Part shown: piece by piece, positions 1-10,829 of the stretch
Position numbering within the stretch: position 1 is the first letter of the stretch
How the letters are laid out: each line of letters begins with the position of its first letter
Assembly: GCF_022376445.1 (NCBI RefSeq)
Contig: NW_025955002.1
Span: forward strand, 1 to 64,000
Direction of reading: 5' to 3'
Length of the DNA: 64,000 bases
DNA from: Fomitopsis serialis
Taxonomy: Eukaryota > Basidiomycota > Agaricomycetes > Polyporales > Fomitopsidaceae
Notes under the pieces: generated by a model
The model's database searches: none
What the model was told of the DNA's origin: nothing
The model's input: the letters and a program-made list of their open reading frames with translations, nothing else
Position numbers and translations under genes: made by a program

Positions 1-1320
1 TCCGTCAGGAGAGCCGTAAGCCAGCGCTCCACCAGGCCCGCGCACTGCTTCGCGGCATCCTGGTGGTCCGACCTCACCCTGTCCACAATCTGGCCGAACT
101 TGTCAGAGTGCCACCGGAGCAGTTCGGTGGCAATCTTCCTCCTTGAAGGCATCCCTTCTGCGCTCGGACGAAGCGGGTGGCAGGATGAACTCCTTCACGG
201 CGTCGTAGGTTATGCTCTCCGGAGAAGTCACCGTGTGGAAGACCGGCCAAGGCATCATGTCCCCCGGAATGTCCGTCGGGGCCTCTGTCGACTTCAGCAC
301 CTCCCACTTCTTGTCGTAGAGCTGGAGGGCCTCCACGAAGCCACGAGCCTGCTCTGCCTCTTCCATGAGCCGCTGTTCTGTGTTGGCTTGGCGGCGCTCC
401 CTCCCCCGCTCCCACTCCTCTTTCGCCTTCCGTTGAGCCTCGGCGCGTCGCTCCTCTTCCTCACGTTTGCGTATCTCGTCCTCGCGTCTGCGTTGTTCTT
501 CTTCTTGCTTGCGCTTCTCTTCTTCGATGCGCTGCTTGTGGAGCTCGTTGAGCCTCTCGACCTCGGCCAGCCGCTCCGCCTCTCTGCGAGCTTCTTCTTC
601 AGCGCGTCGCTTCTTGAGCCTTGCTTGCTGCTTGAGTAACCGCCGTCGCCGTTTCGCCTCGATCTTGAGCTCCTCTTCGTGGCGGCGCTTCTCCTGCTCC
701 TCCGCTATGGCCTTCCCCAGCTCTGTCTCGGGTGCGAGTTCCTGCGCCATGCGTGCGCGGTACTCCACGTCGCGCTGCTTCCACTGCTGCGCCCGAGACG
801 AATGCTTCGCGCGCTGCACCTTGTGCTCCGCCTCATGCAAAGCTCTGAGCCACGGTTCGCGCCTCTCCATCCGCGCCAGCTCGTTGGCCATGTGGAGGTC
901 GTACTGATCTAGCGGCTGACCGAACACCACGTCGTCGTGCGCGGGGTCCGTGTAGGCCTCGAGTATCTCGACCGCGGCTTCCTCTGAGATGGGCTCGAAC
1001 TGCCCCTCCAGATCCCTGGCCAGGGCTCGTTGGGCGGCAAGTGCACGGCCCCGGCGGCGGTCCTTCGCCTTGGCCTTGGGATTGGGACGAGGGGTCTTGA
1101 GCGGCGACGCTGGAGGAGAATCTCCGCCGGGTTGCGGGTGGATGTTACGCGGGGGTGCTGTCGGCTGTGGCGCTCCACCACGGGGCGGGTCTCCTTCTGT
1201 TTGAAGTCCAGGCTGTGCGGCATTATAATACGGATGAACGCGGCGAGGATTCGCGACGACCGCCCGGCCACGCCGGGCGGGGGGACTACCGGGGCCGCGC
1301 AGTGGTCTCGAACGGAACAT
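1..1320 (-). CDS. Coiled-coil protein with degenerate J-domain-like C-terminus, partial, one frame break
   Basis: The start is the ATG at 1320-1318 and the gene runs off the left edge. The first 100 residues are Pro/Arg-rich. Residues about 150-315 are a charged Lys/Glu/Arg heptad region predicted to be a long coiled coil. It then has the segment MPWPVF...SPESIT...EFIL. Between about 190 and 150 the frame changes: the first frame ends at 103, while another minus-strand frame continues open to base 1 and reads IATELLRWHSDKFGQIV. The same block (FPWPM...SPEEL...RWHPDRF) ends the 15320-18950 gene, so the two belong to one family and both frames are coding. Here the HPD-like tripeptide is HSD. 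The break needs one base removed or two added: sequencing error, frameshift mutation or missed intron. Function unknown. The family call is solid within the window; the J-domain comparison is inference. Confidence 0.7.
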
Positions 1321-2314
1321 TTGAGGAGCGACTGTAGACTTCGGTGAACTGAAGCAGCCGCGAACGCTCTTGCGACCTTGATGATACGAGCTGCTAGGAG
1401 GGATAGTATGGCGTTAGCACCGATAGCGGAAGCTACGCCAGCGAGACACAAACCTTGATGCTTTGTGAAGGCAGGGCGAGACGTATTGCTGTCTATGAAC
1501 GGTGTTCTTGAGGAGACGAAAAGCGGATCTCACCTTATTTTACGAGGATATATATTGTCCCTGCGCGAATGTTCCATGCTTGGAATGATGGAACATAGCA
1601 ACGATCTTGACTACAACTGGAAGTCGACGGCTTTGATAATCGGAAGGTCTGAGCAGGGTTGCGGCGGCATCACGAGGGACATTCCAAAGCGCCACGGTGG
1701 CGCCGTGGCCCGCTTTGGCCTCCAAGTTCGATTCTCAACTTGGAACGTTCGAACGCTAGATTGACCCGTGCTAAGTGGCAAACCGAGGAGACGTGATCTC
1801 GTAGTAACGCCATTCGAGGACAATGGGCTTCGAGCTTCGCGGCAAACAAGGATCGCTTGGATACACAGCTCCGTGTCGTTCCTAGATCCGCAGGTTAACC
1901 GACGACCAGGCCCTCAGGGGCGTGGACCTTCGGTGTAATGAAACTGACGCTGTGATCTGTGTGGCCAGTAGCCTCGAGGCATGGAAGTCCAGGGCCAGTT
2001 CTAGCTTGGTTGAGAAGCTCGATCGAGGCCGATCGGGCATCTGCTTTGATTCGAAGCCAGTCTCTTTGTTGACCATCTCCAAGCCACGTTCAACAAGCGA
2101 GGACACCCATGCATCATGCGCTACGCAAATGGCCAAAGTGCATCTAGATTGCGCAGTCTTGAACGGCGAATCAACCAACTTAAGCAAGACAAAGCCAACA
2201 CGCGTATCTTCCCCAGGCAACCGCACCCCGCGCAACAAAGCGTACGTACGTCCACAGAGGCTATGCAAGCCGGTTTTGGCCTCTAGCTCGATGAAGCGAA
2301 GAAGGAGCGTCGGG

Positions 2315-2320
2315 TATATA
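2315..2320 (+). promoter_or_regulatory. TATA box of the low-complexity protein gene
   Basis: TATATA in the context CGGGTATATAGGGGG, about 170 bases upstream of the ATG at 2488 in genomic distance and about 120 bases once the 5' UTR intron is removed. Its position fits a transcript starting near 2345. Confidence 0.5.
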
Positions 2321-2428
2321 GGGGGTAGGAAGATGCGGAGGAGGAGCAAGGACTCATCCATCCTCGTATTCGATACTTCAAGCTCTCACCTCAAGCCGCA
2401 AACTCGCAAGTCGCAGTCGCCTAAGCCC

Positions 2429-2480
2429 GTGAGTCTTCTGGCGCATTAGGTGAATGCTCGTGTACTGACCTTGCCTTCAG
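2429..2480 (+). other. Probable 5' UTR intron
   Basis: A 52-base GT-AG interval with donor GTGAGT, a consensus CTGAC branch site and acceptor TTCAG, ending seven bases before the ATG at 2488. No reading frame that continues into the downstream protein opens upstream of it, so it most likely lies in the 5' UTR. Confidence 0.55.
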
Positions 2481-2487
2481 TCCAGCC

Positions 2488-4310
2488 ATGCCTAAAGTGC
2501 CCAAAAACAGGAGAAGGTCCTCGCCACCGTTCTACCAAGACATCGGTACACTACGCGCGCTGTCACCAATGCAAAGTTGCGGGGGCAACTACACATCGCC
2601 GCGCAAGCCGCGCAGATCAAGCGTGACACACAACAGACGTCGCGGAGTAGGAAGAACCGGGCCGTACGCAGCTCCAACACTCCAGATGCGGAGCACTATG
2701 CCCGTCGACTCGCCCTCCTCCCGAGCGCTAGGCGCAAGCCCTCCGTGTCTCCTGCTAAGAAAGTCAGCTTCGCTCCCCCCGACGACCGTTCTGAGACCGG
2801 ATCGGCCGACGGTCGAGCGGACGCTCGCGTCAAACACGAGAACGACGATTCCAGCGATGCGGCAACCGACGCCGACGGTGACACCGATATGGGCGACGAC
2901 GACCGCGGCGAGATCGACGACGTCGACGCACGCAACCGCGAACCGCGGCGGGTGCCCATCGCCCGCAGGAGAGGCATGGTGGGCGACAACCCCTACCCCC
3001 TCCCTGGGCCACAGGCTGGTCCAGTCAACCCTGGACTGAACCCGCAGATGTACCACGGCCACATGCCGGGGATTGGTTTCTACGGCAACCCATTCCTTGG
3101 GCAGGGGTTTGAGGGACCTTACGGCATGGGCCCACAACAGCCTTTCTTCGGGGAGTATGGTCAGGCCCCGATGCTGCCATTCGGCGCTGCCATGGTGCAA
3201 CCCTTCGGAGGCGTCATGAACCATCAGGCAATGGGTGCGGGCTACCACCCTTACGGGGGCGTGGCGAACCAGCAGTTCATGGGCATGGGGAACCAGCAGT
3301 ACCGAGGCGCGCCGAACGACTATCTATTGGGCGCAGGTTACCAGCAGGCGATGGGCGCCGCCGGAGTCCCACCGTTCGTAGGGGCAGGCTACCATCAATT
3401 CGGCGTAGGGAACCAGCAGCCCATGGGCCTAGGGAACCAGCACTACGTGGGCGCGAACGGCCTGCCGAACATGGCTGCCGCGATCAACCAGCCCTTCATC
3501 GACGCGGGCAACCAGCAGGTCATGGGCGCCGACAACGGTCTGTTCATGGGCGGCATCGGCCAGGACGTCGTGGGTGGCGTCGACAATGCTTGGCTAGACG
3601 AGCTGCTCGGCGCCGCTGCGCCAGAGATGCAAGAAGCTGGCCTGGACTTGAACCACAACGCGAACGACGAACCCGGGGTGTTCCAAGCATTGCTCGCCGA
3701 TGCCATCCCCCCGCCCGACTTCATCAACCAAGGCGCAGTCGCCCCTCCCGTTGTGCCCCTCCCCGAGAACGCCCGACCGCCTTCACCTCCGTCTATCGCT
3801 CAAGCTCTTGGAGGCGATGTCCAGCCGCCCGCCGGCCCCGCGGGCTCGCAGAACCTGGCGGACGTCCAACCGCCGGTAGCGGGTCCTTCGAACTCGCAAC
3901 AAGTGGCTGCCAACGCCCCGTCGCCCGCCGTATCTCCGGCCGCCCTGACTCCCACAGAGGTCGACCAGTCTCAGGCAGGAACGCCGGCGTCGCAAAGCCA
4001 AGAGAGCGAGGAAGAGGACGTCAACCCGAGGGGCCGCAGGGAGTCCACTGAGCCTGTGTACTCCGAGGGGGGTTCGCCGGAAGACTATCAAGAGGAGCGT
4101 AACATCTCGGATGCAGCGCGCACGTTCGACTTCGGGTCCCGGGTGCCAGAGGAGCCGCAACATCCTTACGGTCGTCGTTACAAGGACTCAAACGGCAGAT
4201 GGGTCGACGTCATCTACGGCGTGCAACCCATGACAGCATGGAGGTATATGGACGAAGGCAGGATGCCGGCGGACGTGAACCGCGTCAAGCGGATGACTCG
4301 GGACACCTAA
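2488..4310 (+). CDS. Gly/Met/Asn/Gln-rich low-complexity protein, about 607 aa
   Basis: The main frame is open from 2496 to the stop at 4308-4310. An ATG at 2488 with TATA box and 5' UTR intron sits just upstream in another frame. One extra base at the AAA run 2494-2496 would join them (start MPKSAQKQEKVLATV), so a lost base is more likely than an intron. Regions: basic N-terminus about 1-110 with an SPAKKVSFAPP motif, an acidic Asp-rich stretch about 115-150, a central region of about 200 residues with imperfect repeats around GNQQ(F/Y)MG and GAGYHPYG, a Pro/Ser/Gln-rich part, then a compact C-terminus (PYGRRYKDSNGRWVDVIYG). The repeats look prion-like or condensate-forming. No family recognised. 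It is convergent with PEX13. Confidence 0.65.
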
Positions 4311-5210
4311 CTGCACTGAGCTTCGAATACTTGAGTCCTTCCCAACACCGTTAATCATGCACTCACATTCCTTCTCATTATCGATTATATGCCACACACT
4401 CCCTGCCATGCTTATTTCAATTATGCATCCCGTATCCGTTCTTGCAATTTGTAGCATAGTCAAGTAGATTTCTGCGTCAATATGACTTTCTGTTCACGGG
4501 AATGAAAAGATAGCTGAGCCAAGACTGACCTAGAGATAGTGTTGTGCGCATGCATACTCTCCTTCGATCGCTCTATGCATTGAGTTCTAAGCCTGAGTGA
4601 CGTGGAACCTCCTTGTACTTACAGAGTATGTCGCCTGCGCAAACGTTTCACCTACAGCACATTCCTTGGCCGATATCGTTGTGTCACTACGCTTGATATC
4701 AAAGACCTCCGAGTCGGAGCACGACGCCACATGCCCCGTTGGTAGTGGTGAACGACCCTAAGAAGCAGATTGAGATGTCGAGAGGTTGCGCGACGCCACA
4801 GATTTCTCGAAGACAACTGACAGCCTATCCCTTGTAGGCCTCGATTGTTCAGTAGTAAGCATGGAGGTTGCGTGACAACTCACACTTGTTATTGCACAGA
4901 TCATTCTGCGGGCAAGACATCCCGACATGACTCTAGATTGTTTCATGCAGAAGATGAGTAGCAAGGAGCGACGTCAGTACTTCTACAACAGAGGTGTGCG
5001 GGGAAATATGCAGCCAATAGTATGCAGAGAGCAAGACTCCCTTGCAGCGTGCCCGATAAGACGAGGAAGCCAATGCATAGAGATACGCCAATAACGACTA
5101 GAACCAAACGGTGAGTAAAGGTACAACATAGCAGAATGTGAGGATATCGACGAGTAAATGAGTATATCCAGAGAACGAGACCAAACGCACGACGGACTGT
5201 TCCCCGCGCT
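4311..5210. other. Convergent intergenic region, no gene seen
   Basis: 900 bases between the 3' ends of the low-complexity protein gene and PEX13. It is AT-richer than the genes and contains only short frames without protein-like composition. It should hold the two 3' UTRs. Confidence 0.6.
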
Positions 5211-6427
5211 TCATTCGACCGTTTTCGGCTCGGCTGCTGGTGCGTCGATAGCTTTCCGGCGCTCGAGCACCTGGGCGAACTTCTTCGGGAACCAGCCTTC
5301 CCGCCCCTCGCGCGTCCGACCCTTCCACCACTCGCTGCCCTCCACCTACAACGGATTGTCAGCATATACTGCGCACCGTATCGCGCACAACGCACCTCCA
5401 ACCGCGGATCGACTTCCGCGCCCGTGACGGGATCGAGCTTGCCCATGATCGCGACGATCTCATTCTCGCGCAACGCGAGCTCCGCAGGGGAGGCCGCTTC
5501 GAAGGGATAGAGCGCCCGCGCGAATGTCAGCTGCGACGGGTCCAGCGGCGGCAGGCCCGCACCCTGCTGCTCCGCGAGCGCCTGCTGGCGTGCGACAAGT
5601 GAGCGCACGAGCCGGTGCATAAGGTACGGTACGCCGAGGACGGCAAGCAGGAAGATGATGAGAGGCTTCTTGCTCGCGCGAGGCGCAGGTGCCCCCTGAG
5701 GCTGCACAGCGCGGCCGGCGACAAAGTCCTTGAACTCGCTATGAAGCGGGTCGTGCGTGCGCCCTGTAAGCTTGTCCCGAAGCCAGCGCACGAGCCCGAA
5801 GAGGCCGAGTACGCTCCCGAGCGCGGTGCGCAGCTGGCCGATCTGGTCCACGACGCCGACCATGGCGAAGAAGCTGGAGTGCGTTGCGACGAAGGTGGAC
5901 TCGAGCATCTGGGCGACGCCGCCGAATGTCTGCACGATGCTCTGCAAGAGCGCGAACGTGTGCTGCGTCGCGCCCTCGAGCGTCTGTGTGAGGGAGGGGT
6001 TGTTGGGATCTGCGCCGGGAAAGGGTGCGCCGTACATGCCGCCGCCGCCGCCGTAGCCACCCATGCCATAGGGAGAGTACCCGCCATAGCCCATCCCACC
6101 CATTCCGCCCATCCCACTCATCCCACCCATGCCATAGCCCATACCTCCTCCGTACATGCTATTCATCCCGTAAGGCGAGTAGGAGGAACCGGGGCGGTTG
6201 TAGGGGCTGTAGGAAGAGTAAGGGGATGCACCATATGCGGTCGGGTTTGCTAACGTCGATGATGCGCCAGAAAAAGCAGCTGGTCGAGTGGGGACGCTTG
6301 GTGCGGTGCTGGAGGGTGTAGTCGTTGAGGTAGTGTTCACCGGCGCAGGTGCGGGGTTTGGTGCGGACAAAGCCGCCGTTGCCGCGCTGGCCCCTGCACG
6401 CTCCCAGGGTTTTGGTGGTGAGGGCAT
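5211..6427 (-). CDS. PEX13: Peroxisomal membrane protein PEX13 (docking complex, SH3)
   Basis: CDS complement(5211..5345, 5396..6427), one 50-base intron with GTGCGT donor and TTGTAG acceptor, 388 aa. The N-terminus MPSPPKPWERAG is typical of Pex13. Residues about 64-133 are a Tyr/Gly/Met-rich repeat region. The conserved Pex13 N-terminal domain covers about 145-245, a membrane segment lies at about 254-272, and an SH3 domain at about 301-372 carries ALYPFE, EWWKG and GWFP. Pex13 is a docking and translocation component of the peroxisomal matrix-protein importer and binds Pex14 and Pex5. The YG-rich part of Pex13 is reported to form a pore-like meshwork, which the repeats here fit. Reading frame and splice are clean. 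The gene is convergent with its left neighbour. Confidence 0.95.
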
Positions 6428-7284
6428 TATCGAGGTCGTTACCTAGTCCCTCCTTGAGTGATCTGCAAGCCCCAGGCTGCTCGGAAAGACGTGAATATTC
6501 GGTTGTTGTCTACCCCACGAGACCACTTACAAAGTGATTTCGTAGAAGAATGCGTGTATTAGGGGACTATGGTGGGGGAGCAACACGTTCTGCGGCACGG
6601 GTACAACAACCTGAGGCTATGAAGAGTGACGGTGTTGCCGCCGCTCGCCTGGCGATAGGTCGAGGTGGTGGTCAGGAGGAAGCAGTCGGCCCAAGTGTGG
6701 CGCGCGACCGTGATACTCGATACAGGCCGTGCAGGTGAATTGACTGCATACTATACCGAACTCTGTTCAATATTTTACTGAACCTGGAACTCTGGATCAG
6801 TTAAAATCAGGACCTGCAATAAGGGAATTTTGTACACAGATGCCTTCTTACGGGAACGCAAGTGGTACAGTACGTCCTGATACGCTTGTCACGGTGAACA
6901 AATAAGCATATACAAGCTCGAACTAACCGTTGTGACTGCCGCCTGCACGGCCTTCAAATAGCTCTTCTCAGTCTTCATATATCGTGTACATTCTTACTTC
7001 GCTCGGTGGTGTTTCGGCAGCTAGGCTCTACTTCTTGTCCTCGGAATCCTGGTCAGTAGTCAGCGTGCCAGCCGATGGGGGCATAGAGCGCGGCTGCAAG
7101 CTTTAGTTAAAATTGGTGGCGAGGCTTCGGGCCAGAGATTCGCCTGGAGTACGCACTTATCTGGGCGGAGAGAAGTGCGAGCCGGTTGCGCCAGAGGCTA
7201 AGTAGACTGAACTTCACGAGCACAGGGCATCATGGTACGCACATCATGATCCAGGCCTCACCCAGTTGGCCACTACCAGCACTA
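6428..7284. other. Upstream region of PEX13 up to the transposon nest, no gene seen
   Basis: It holds the PEX13 promoter side and AT-rich sequence. No frame has recognisable protein. A TA dinucleotide at 7283-7284 is the target duplication of the outer mobile element. Confidence 0.6.
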
Positions 7285-7306
7285 GGGTTCTGTAAATAAA
7301 CCCCGA
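7285..7306 (+). repeat. Left TIR of the outer element
   Basis: Begins GGGTTCTGTAA and ends in CCCCGA; pairs with 12713-12734 with three mismatches. Flanked by TA. Confidence 0.8.
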
Positions 7307-7669
7307 AGACTTTCTTACATTTGTAAGTTACATCGGACCATTCAGCGGCATTTCTTACGTGTGTTATTAACAGTTATAAACAAATGGTAAGAAACGTGTA
7401 AGAAACATGTAAAGAAGTACTTTTTTACAATGTGAACAATGTTTTAGCCGTTTTAAAATAGACTCTGCTCACGGAGAAGCACCCTCGCGAGAAAGAGGAA
7501 GGGCCCCGAGCCTCCAGCTAGCGCAGGATGAGGGGGTTGTGAGGGGCCCGGGGCGAGACTCGAGAGCAACTTGAAGCTGGTAAGAGTGTTGTCTCCCCGG
7601 CCTGGCTGACAGTAGAGGACTTGATTTCCGAGGTCAATGTCCCTTCAGCTCAACTCAGCGAGTCCGCCT

Positions 7670-7834
7670 TGTAGAAATCCCCTGAAGACGAGGACGCGCG
7701 TCAAGTCGAGAGCAGCGGGGACTTCTGGTATATCGAGTATACCCCGTTCGAACGCGTGAAGACCTGCTACGTACATGCGAACTATGTAGCTACTCCGATC
7801 ACGTGCAGTAGGCGCTACACCCCATATTCCGTCA
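7670..7834 (-). repeat. 3' LTR of the gag-only retroelement
   Basis: 165 bases, TGTAGAAATC...CCGTCA on the plus strand. It is identical to 11880-12043 apart from one extra C near 7681. Preceded by CGCCT. Confidence 0.88.
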
Positions 7835-7874
7835 CACCCCCTCGACTACTGCACAGAGCATCATGCAGAATGTA

Positions 7875-7901
7875 AGATAGCCCCAGCTCATCCTCGACGA
7901 C
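7875..7901 (+). repeat. Left TIR of the IS630/Tc1-type transposon
   Basis: Starts AGATAGCCCCAGCTCAT and pairs with 10757-10783. Two mismatches. Confidence 0.85.
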
Positions 7902-7952
7902 TCTCAGCGTCTCTCCAGAGTCACATGATCTATCTATATCGGGGTTATCCAA

Positions 7953-7983
7953 CTAGGGTTACAGCTAGGGTTTCGACTAGGGT
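7953..7983 (+). repeat. Subterminal CTAGGGT repeats
   Basis: Three copies of CTAGGGT spaced 11-13 bases apart, just inside the left TIR of the IS630/Tc1-type transposon. Subterminal repeats of this kind are possible transposase binding sites. Confidence 0.5.
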
Positions 7984-8141
7984 CAGCTACGAAGCTGAGG
8001 AGGGCCGTACTACGATAAGTATATGATTAGTCGATGAGAGAGGAATGATCTATAGTGCAGGATATTAGTAAAACAGAATCATAGTAGCAGTTATAGAGCT
8101 GTAAGGATAAAGAATTAGAACAGGGAGGAGAAATAGTATGG

Positions 8142-10455
8142 TCACGAAGTTTGGCTATCCACATTGTCAAGCTCGGCGAGAATGCTCTCTGGAAGAACAC
8201 GGTGGCCGTGGTACTTCTTGCTCGCCCACAAGGCTTGCTTCCCGGTGAGGCCTTTACGGTATGCATCCATAAATCGCAGGCTGCGATTGAAAAAGCTGGT
8301 TTTGGTAAGTATTGTATTCAAGTCGAGAATGAAGATCACGTACCGGCGAATGTGCTCGATTGAGACTGTGCTCAATGCAGACACCACGTTGCGTTCAAGA
8401 TCGGCCTCAATTGACGACGGAGGATATTCGCGATACTTGCGCTTCGCGAAGCCCCAACATTGCTCGATGGGATTGAGTTCGCAATGGAAGCGCGGAAGGA
8501 ATATGAGCCCGTAACCACGTTTTTTGCAGTGCATCTCGACCAAAGATTCGACATCACGGAAGTCGGGTTCATTGTAGAGGAGCCGGCGACAGCAACATCC
8601 AAGCACATCAGGGGGGCACTGGAACTTGGGACATTCAGCCCGAAGACCATCAATGTCCTTGTGGCCACGCTCCTTGAGTATCTGTGCCATTCCTTTGAAC
8701 TCCCCAGCTCGTTCGTGCCCATCAGGGAAATATAACGACTGAGGACGACCATCGCTGAAGCGCGCATCACCCATGCGGATCTTGTGCTTCAGGATTTTTC
8801 CGTCCGGGCCATGCATCACCTTCCCATTCGGTCCAATGACATTTGCGACGACTGCAAAGTTTTTCGATGGGCCCTTGGGCATTTTACGCGCGGAGAGAGC
8901 ATCGTCGGCGCGTTTAAGGTGAGTCGGGGCATTGTCGATGACAAAGACGTGCTTTTCGCAGGGGTAGTCCTTGTCGAGAATATCCATCGCCAGGGTGAGT
9001 TGATCGAGCACGTCATTCGACTGGAAATACCCATCCCGGTTTTTGCCTGCCTTGAAAAGTGTCCGGACAGACAGACTGCCATCCTTGGATTGCAAGAATC
9101 CATAGTCGGCCGAGACGAAATCGCCCACCATGAGGGAAGCTCCTTCCCCTTTCGGTCGTGGCTTCGCTTTTTCTGACGTCTTTACCCATCGCAATTCACG
9201 GCGGTCGTTGGCGTAGAACGTTGACTGATCGCCAAACCACATGTTTGTGAAGTCGAGCAATAAGTCGAGCGACGTGACTCCGATGACCACTTCCAGTGAC
9301 TCGGATGTCCGGCCTGGAGCACGGGATTCCTCCGTGCCATCCGCCTTCCACTGGCGAAGATTCTGCTCGTGCTTGAGCATTTCGGGAAGGAAGGTCCCCT
9401 GACGGTAGGCCACCACATCATCGCGCTCGTGCCCATCAATGAACTGACCGCGTGGTGTCCAAGTCCATCGATACTCCAGCGCCCGCATCCATTCATGAGC
9501 TGTCGACAGGCAGACACCCTTCTCCAATCCATGCCGCTCGTGTACATCTTGTCTTGCCATGTACTGGACAATGTCGGCTGCGCAAACGTACTTCCCAACA
9601 CTTTGAAGGTGCGCCTCGATCTCCTGTTTGAGCTCGTCATTCGTCTCGAGGATTGACTTGTTCCAGGTACCATAGGGGTTGAACGGCAGGTCGTGGCGAT
9701 TGGCAATGAATGCCTGGCACCAACCGCGGAGGCATCTCGCAAGGTACGGGCCACCCCGATTCACATGTGCCACAGTCTCGGATGCCTTGATCCACCCAGG
9801 GAGTGGCATCTTCGCGTAGCACCAAAACAGCGAGCACATCATGGTCATGCGATCCCTGAGCAGGTCATCACCCTTGAAGGGCTTCGTGCCAATGCCATTC
9901 GCGCGAGGCGGTCGTAACAGGAACTCGAGGTCGTCGAGGGCAGCATGCGCAGATTCCAAATCGGGAGGAGGTGTGTACCGAAATTTGAATGTATTATGGT
10001 CTGACTCGGAATCCACGGTGTTCTGCACGTCATGCAGCACACTAGGAGACTCCGGGCCTGTACGAGGACTGCTCGACACGGACTCCTGGTACTCGCCCAC
10101 TGCTGTCGGAGTCGGTCCAGGTACAGTCGCCGGATTCGGTGGCATAGCCCAGGTAGGCCGTGATATCTCCGCAAATGTCTGCGAGAGCCGCATGGATGCT
10201 TGCTGAGCCTTCTGCAGATGCTGCTCCGAGTCGTACTCTACAGATCCGGCATGCTCGGGCTCAGCCGCCATTTCCGGGACATCTAAAAGAGGTGTCTTTC
10301 CGAGGTCCAAGACAGTGAGTACCATGACACTGAACCAACACAGTACACAAACTCACATTCTCCGAGTCTTGCTCAGTGATAACTCCAGGGGAACTCCTGT
10401 TCCTCTTTGCAAGGTTAGAGAGATTCTTTCTCTTGCGACCCGATAACGGCGGCAT
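8142..10455 (-). CDS. IS630/Tc1-type DDE transposase, 750 aa
   Basis: CDS complement(8142..10295, 10357..10455). A 33-codon first exon starts MPPLSGRKRKN. A 61-base intron (GTGAGT donor, ACTCAC branch region, AAG acceptor) restores phase 0. The main exon is otherwise open. Catalytic candidates are D389 in WFGDQSTF, D487 in VFVIDNAPTH and E644 in the ELNPIEQCW segment; the NPIE signature is characteristic of IS630/Tc1/mariner. The second Asp and the Glu are about 157 residues apart, far more than the 34 of classical Tc1, so a large insertion containing a CCC cluster (near 601) separates them. The N-terminal half should hold the DNA-binding region. The gene has no frame damage and lies inside matching TIRs. 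Confidence 0.9.
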
Positions 10456-10605
10456 TCGTGCTGCTAGTTTAGCTCGCTGGCGACGACATGCACTCGCGCC
10501 CGCGTCGAAAATCCGATTATTTCCTATTAAACCAAATATATTTGTAAAATAGCTAGATCTATTGATGTTTGCCTATCAGGACTCGAACAGTCTTATGCGG
10601 CGTCG

Positions 10606-10665
10606 ATTTTCTCTCCTAACAATCAAGGAAAGTTCATTTTGAACACAGTTAGGAGAACAGAAAAT
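10606..10665. repeat. Hairpin-forming palindrome in transposon 5' region
   Basis: The arms ATTTTCT..CTCCTAAC and GTTAGGAG..AGAAAAT can pair around a loop that holds a smaller GTTC/GAAC hairpin. It lies between the transposase start codon and the right TIR, so it may be a subterminal structure or regulatory site. Confidence 0.5.
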
Positions 10666-10756
10666 ATATTTAGGGGCTCTGTTGATCTCTGATAGATTTC
10701 GAAGACCGTCGCACTGCCAGAATGGCTTGAAGCGCGCGGTCAATGTCTCACGTGAT

Positions 10757-10783
10757 GTAGTCGAGTATGAGCTGGGGCTATCT
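10757..10783 (-). repeat. Right TIR of the IS630/Tc1-type transposon
   Basis: Inverted copy of 7875-7901. The next two bases are the TA target duplication. Confidence 0.85.
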
Positions 10784-10829
10784 TATGTCAATAGTAAATG
10801 CTAAGGCGAAATGCACCCCCTGATTCCAA

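Larger units (their letters stand above)
7875..10783 (-). mobile_element. Complete IS630/Tc1-type DNA transposon
   Basis: 2909 bases with 27-base terminal inverted repeats starting AGATAGCCCCAGCTCAT (25 of 27 match), flanked by TA at 7873-7874 and 10784-10785. It carries one intact transposase gene on the minus strand. It lies between the polypurine-like stretch and gag of the LTR element, so it is the youngest layer of the nest. Ends, target duplication and gene are all intact, so it may still be mobile. Confidence 0.88.

Noticed and set aside
103..907. Leu/Ser-rich plus-strand frames opposite the coiled-coil gene
   Set aside because: Antisense of Glu/Lys/Arg codons gives Leu/Ser-rich frames by necessity; the same effect is seen opposite 16.7-18.1 kb.
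1735..1764. FSTWNVRTLD, which resembles the start of LINE endonuclease domains
   Set aside because: A stop follows at once and no further endonuclease or reverse transcriptase motif is found in any frame up to 2.4 kb. Ten residues are not enough.
1882..2449. Overlapping frames of 159 and 175 codons on opposite strands
   Set aside because: Neither has a domain; the region contains the TATA box and 5' UTR intron of the next gene, and the plus frame hits a stop after that intron.
10575..10600. Possible tRNA T-arm (GGACTCGAACAGTC, reverse strand)
   Set aside because: No matching acceptor stem or anticodon arm; it lies within the transposon's 5' region beside a different hairpin.
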